The position numbers were made by a program, and so were the translations under genes. Positions 61,111 to 64,000 of a stretch of 64,000 nt of DNA are shown here, piece after piece. The notes under the pieces were generated by a model that had not been told where the DNA came from, did not search any database, and saw nothing but the letters and a program-made list of their open reading frames with translations. Each line of letters opens with the position of its first letter. Positions within the stretch are counted from its first letter, which is position 1. Source of the DNA: Sinotaia quadrata (taxonomy: Eukaryota > Mollusca > Gastropoda > Architaenioglossa > Viviparidae); contig CM054178.1 in assembly GCA_028829895.1 (NCBI GenBank), positions 66,388,335 through 66,452,334 on the forward strand, read 5' to 3'.

Positions 61111-61670
61111 AAGTGCTCTTGTCCTGAATGAGTTGCTGTCACTGATTTATCGTGATATAATTAACTTCTACTAACTTACGCTATTGAAGACTAAATATCT
61201 ACTCTTTGAAGAATAGCAACTGAATTTTTCACCAAAAAATCCCAAAATATTTCCTAAGGGGAATGAGAACAGCAAGTGAATTTTCAAAAACCCAAAACAA
61301 CAATATTTTCTAAGTTGAATGAGCACAAACTAAAATCTTTATCCTAACTACTGCCAAACCATAACAACCTATTAGTTTTCTGTTAAATATCGTGTGAGTT
61401 CAGTATCTTCATTTATAATGAAAATAAATTCCTCACCAAACAAACTTGTTCAGATTTTCCCAACCGTGTGAATACTGATTTGTATCGCCAAATGTTGTCC
61501 TGGTGAAACTCTGTGCTTTCATAGCGCCGACTCACGTAGCTCATCACATTTCCGGTAAATCAATGCCACGTATTCTAGGCAAATGTAAATAAAATGTTCC
61601 GTGCATTCAGATAAGACTTACCTCCCATTTCTATTTATTACTGCTCCTTCGTCGTAAGCTAGCCACCGGT
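61111..61670. other. No gene seen
   Basis: AT-rich unique DNA with an imperfect duplication around ATATTTCCTAAGGGGAATGA / ATATTTTCTAAGTTGAATGA (61245 and 61300). Confidence 0.5.
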
Positions 61671-61673
61671 TTG

Positions 61674-61918
61674 GGAAGCTAGGTGACCGCGTGTTCTAGG
61701 TGCTAGCCGTTGCGAATGCGGGGAATCAAGGGTTCAAAACAACAAAAATCTTTCAGGCCACTGGGGATGTTTTTCTAATGATGTTCAGTTTCTCCAGATA
61801 TGGTTCACTTAACGCCTCCACTATAGGTTTTAATTTGGTCCACTTAGCGTCTCCATTACAGGTTTTAATTCGGTCCACTTAGCGTCTCCATTACAGGTTT
61901 TATTTCGGTCCACGTAGA
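61674..61918 (+). mobile_element. tRNA-derived SINE with internal 35-bp repeats
   Basis: The head GAAGCTAGGTGACCGCGTGT + TCTAGGTGCTAGCC resembles a tRNA D-arm/A box with a Leu/Ser-like TGGTCTAGG region. GGGAATCAAGGGTTCAAAAC carries a B-box-like GGGTTCAAAAC. The body (CAGTTTCTCCAGATATGGTT) is followed by four units, the last truncated, of GGTCCACTTAGCGTCTCCAT + TACAGGTTTTAATT starting at 61801, 61836, 61871 and 61906. Too degenerate to be a tRNA gene. The assignment rests on the head; the exact 3' end is not clear. Confidence 0.6.
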
Positions 61919-61919
61919 T

Positions 61920-62165
61920 AAATCGTTTCTATTTGATGTGTGTGGAGGTTAGGAACATGTTTGAGGTAAATCTGTTTGATACTTCAGCGACACGATTTCT
62001 TTATTCTCTTTCTCAATGGGTTAGACGTTCAAGAACAAAGTTTATGTATATGGAAAAACATGTCTTACGCAAAACGAAACCATTAAGAGATGGATTAAGT
62101 GAATGAGAGGACAAAGAAGGGCAGACAATTTGATTGCTTCCAATTACTATGTCCGTTCATTTTAA
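61920..62165. other. No gene seen
   Basis: Unique AT-rich sequence. Confidence 0.5.
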
Positions 62166-62184
62166 ATATAAGTTCATACCATCC

Positions 62185-62465
62185 ACACACACAAACACGC
62201 ACAAGCATAGGCATATGCACAAATACACTCACGCAGACAAACAAACACATGCACAAACACACTCACGCAGACAAACACAAACTATATTCAAACACTAACA
62301 TTGTCAGTACGCGATCACAAACGTGTATACAGAGAAAGAGGCAGACAGATATACAGACAGACAGATGGACAGGCAGAGATATAGAGACAGAGAGACGACG
62401 GACAGAGGCAGGCAGACAGGCAGACTGACAGAGGCAGGTAGACAGACATACAGAAAAGCAGAGAG
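62185..62465. repeat. CA-rich and CAGA-rich low-complexity
   Basis: Imperfect CACACAAACACGCACA words, with ACACTCACGCAGACAAACA duplicated near 62226 and 62260, then GACAGACAGATGGACAGG-like tracts. Confidence 0.85.
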
Positions 62466-63000
62466 GGAGAAGGAAACAGTTGGATGGTCGATACACAGAC
62501 ATTAGGAAAAAGGTGGAAAGTAGAATCAGTAATAAAACTATATTTTTAAACTGTAGATACTTAAAAAAAAATATTATCAACTATAAAATACTGCACAGAT
62601 AATAATAATAATGACGTTATTTAAGAATATACTAACTGTTTGAAACATGATCATCAATGTATGTTACAACTAACGGGTAATGCTAGCTACACAACATTCC
62701 TACTTCTACTTTTTCTCTTTCTGTATGTTGTATTTATTTCCATTAAATAGCAATGTATCAAATTATGATTGCTCCAACATTAAAACTATTTTTATAGTTA
62801 TTTTTACTTAATACCTTTCGAATACAGTCAAAACTACGTACTGATTAAAATCTATGTTTCAGAGCTAAATATAAATTGTAAGCAAAAATTATTTTAAATA
62901 GATGATGAACAAAAATGAGCGCCTTTAGGGCGCCTTTGATGTAAACTGTGATTGGTACAACCAGGGCTACTGTTTCTTTCAATTTTATAACTTTACAGGA
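62466..63000. other. No gene seen
   Basis: AT-rich unique DNA. Confidence 0.5.
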
Positions 63001-63005
63001 AAATA

Positions 63006-63007
<2 letters not shown>

Positions 63008-63061
<54 letters not shown>
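63008..63061. repeat. (CTAT)n microsatellite
   Basis: About 13 perfect CTAT tetranucleotides. Confidence 0.97.
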
Positions 63062-64000
63062 AAAAAAAAACAGTCGAATGAGAGAGACATACACACTCAC
63101 ACACACATAAGTACACACATATACATTATATATCCCTGCATACACACAGATTCAAACCCAGACGCGCGCATACACAGGCAGACATGTATTCACATTGGAT
63201 GTAACAAAATGGATCATTGTTCTCAAAGTCTGAAGGCTATATGAATACTTTCATAAAACACTTTCTTTGCTTGAGAGAAGTTCACGACAATTCAGTCGGA
63301 CATTTCTCAGTTTCATGACACATTTAAAACAGGGACAGAAAAATCGACTGTAGAAATTTTCTTTTTCGCCTAATGTGAGAGATCGTCCCAATGATAAGCT
63401 AGGCCATGAAAGAAAGTGTTGTAGCTGAAGGACAAACCCACTGACAGACGAAAACCAAACAGCACACAAGTTGTTATTTTTTCTTAAGGATTTCTTCTTC
63501 TTCCACCAGCTCTGTTTGTTCTGAGGCAAAGAACGCACGTGTGTGAAGACCAGTGTACGGGGGCACCTCACTCGTACACGTTTGTCCTCCACAAGTTTGA
63601 CAATCACGTGAAACATACACCCAAAATGGAAACGCTTGAAGAACGGATCAAATCGCTGTAGCGAGGCTTGCAACAGTGATCTAATTTCTAAATCTAAATT
63701 TGAATGTAGCTTCCTTTTCAAAAAGCAATTTCTAAATAGATAGAAAGCTCTTAAATTAAGGAGACCGAAATAAATCGAAAGTCAGATATCGGAGGCAGAC
63801 AGGAAGTCATGCAGATAGATAGAGAAATAATTCAATAATAATCTTTATTTATTTTAAGTGACAAGAAAATTGATGTGCACATAAAGTTTGCTTTAGATTA
63901 TAATAACTGTTTGGGGGTTTGTTTTTATGTTTCAACGCGTCATCACGTGTGAGAGGGAGTGGATTACATGTTTCTTACAGACAAGTTTAGAATTTTCATC
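63062..64000. other. No gene called; long - strand open frame
   Basis: The - strand is open for 156 codons at 63251-63721 in non-repetitive sequence, which is longer than most chance frames here. The translation (for example HFGCMFHVIVKLVEDKRVRV) shows no domain I can name and has a Lys-rich low-complexity middle, so it is not annotated as a gene. The remainder is AT-rich. Confidence 0.3.

Noticed and set aside
61674..61750. Functional tRNA-Leu/Ser-like gene
   Set aside because: The head is followed by a repeated body and the T-arm is degenerate; SINE is the better reading.

Overview
This is eukaryotic, intron-containing and AT-rich DNA. The only gene that can be called with confidence is the 3' part of a two-zinc-finger GATA transcription factor of the GATA1/2/3 class, on the + strand at 1299-7819. 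The finger-proximal residues (EYWAD before the N-finger, [13 protein letters not shown] at the C-finger, VNRPLAMKKDGIQTRKRKPK after it) fit a lophotrochozoan GATA2/3 orthologue. Abundant CA/CT/GATA microsatellites, tRNA-derived SINE-like pieces and many local minisatellites point, as inference, to a mollusc, probably a gastropod. No bacterial, phage or operon features are present.

Layout: 1-1298 is probably intron, because the first visible exon opens in the middle of a codon; the start codon and the N-terminal transactivation region lie outside the window. Four exons follow: N-finger 1299-1471, C-finger 2925-3050, basic tail 6585-6684, and the Ser/His/Met-rich C-terminus 7296-7819. All internal boundaries are GT-AG and the reading frame is kept throughout. 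Intron 2 holds a decayed Gln/Asn/Thr-rich coding-like stretch and a near-perfect 33-bp x 13 minisatellite. From 7820 to 64000, about 56 kb, I find no convincing multi-exon gene. This region is dominated by about 40 independent short-period tandem arrays (periods about 20-100 bp) and long microsatellites.

Identifiable mobile DNA includes one LTR family. There is a solo LTR at 56406-57667 with a perfect 5-bp target duplication GTATT, and a rearranged LTR with an internal inverted copy at 29581-31034. A 3' fragment lies at 42650-42868, and a diverged relative at 37362-39108 has a perfect target duplication GGTAC. tRNA-derived SINE-like elements lie at 32011-32110, 47050-47130 and 61674-61918. 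A broken coding-like sequence on the - strand (44776-45214) looks like a pseudogene. An isolated open stretch with splice sites (58663-58847) is the best candidate for an unrecognised exon.

How the parts work together: the sequence supports one developmental regulator gene next to a large repeat-rich flank that could hold its distal regulatory DNA. I cannot demonstrate enhancers from sequence alone. I found no evidence of a new biological system; the most unusual items are the palindromic LTR, the CRE-half-site array at 13.7-14.1 kb, the decayed coding stretches and the density of private minisatellites.
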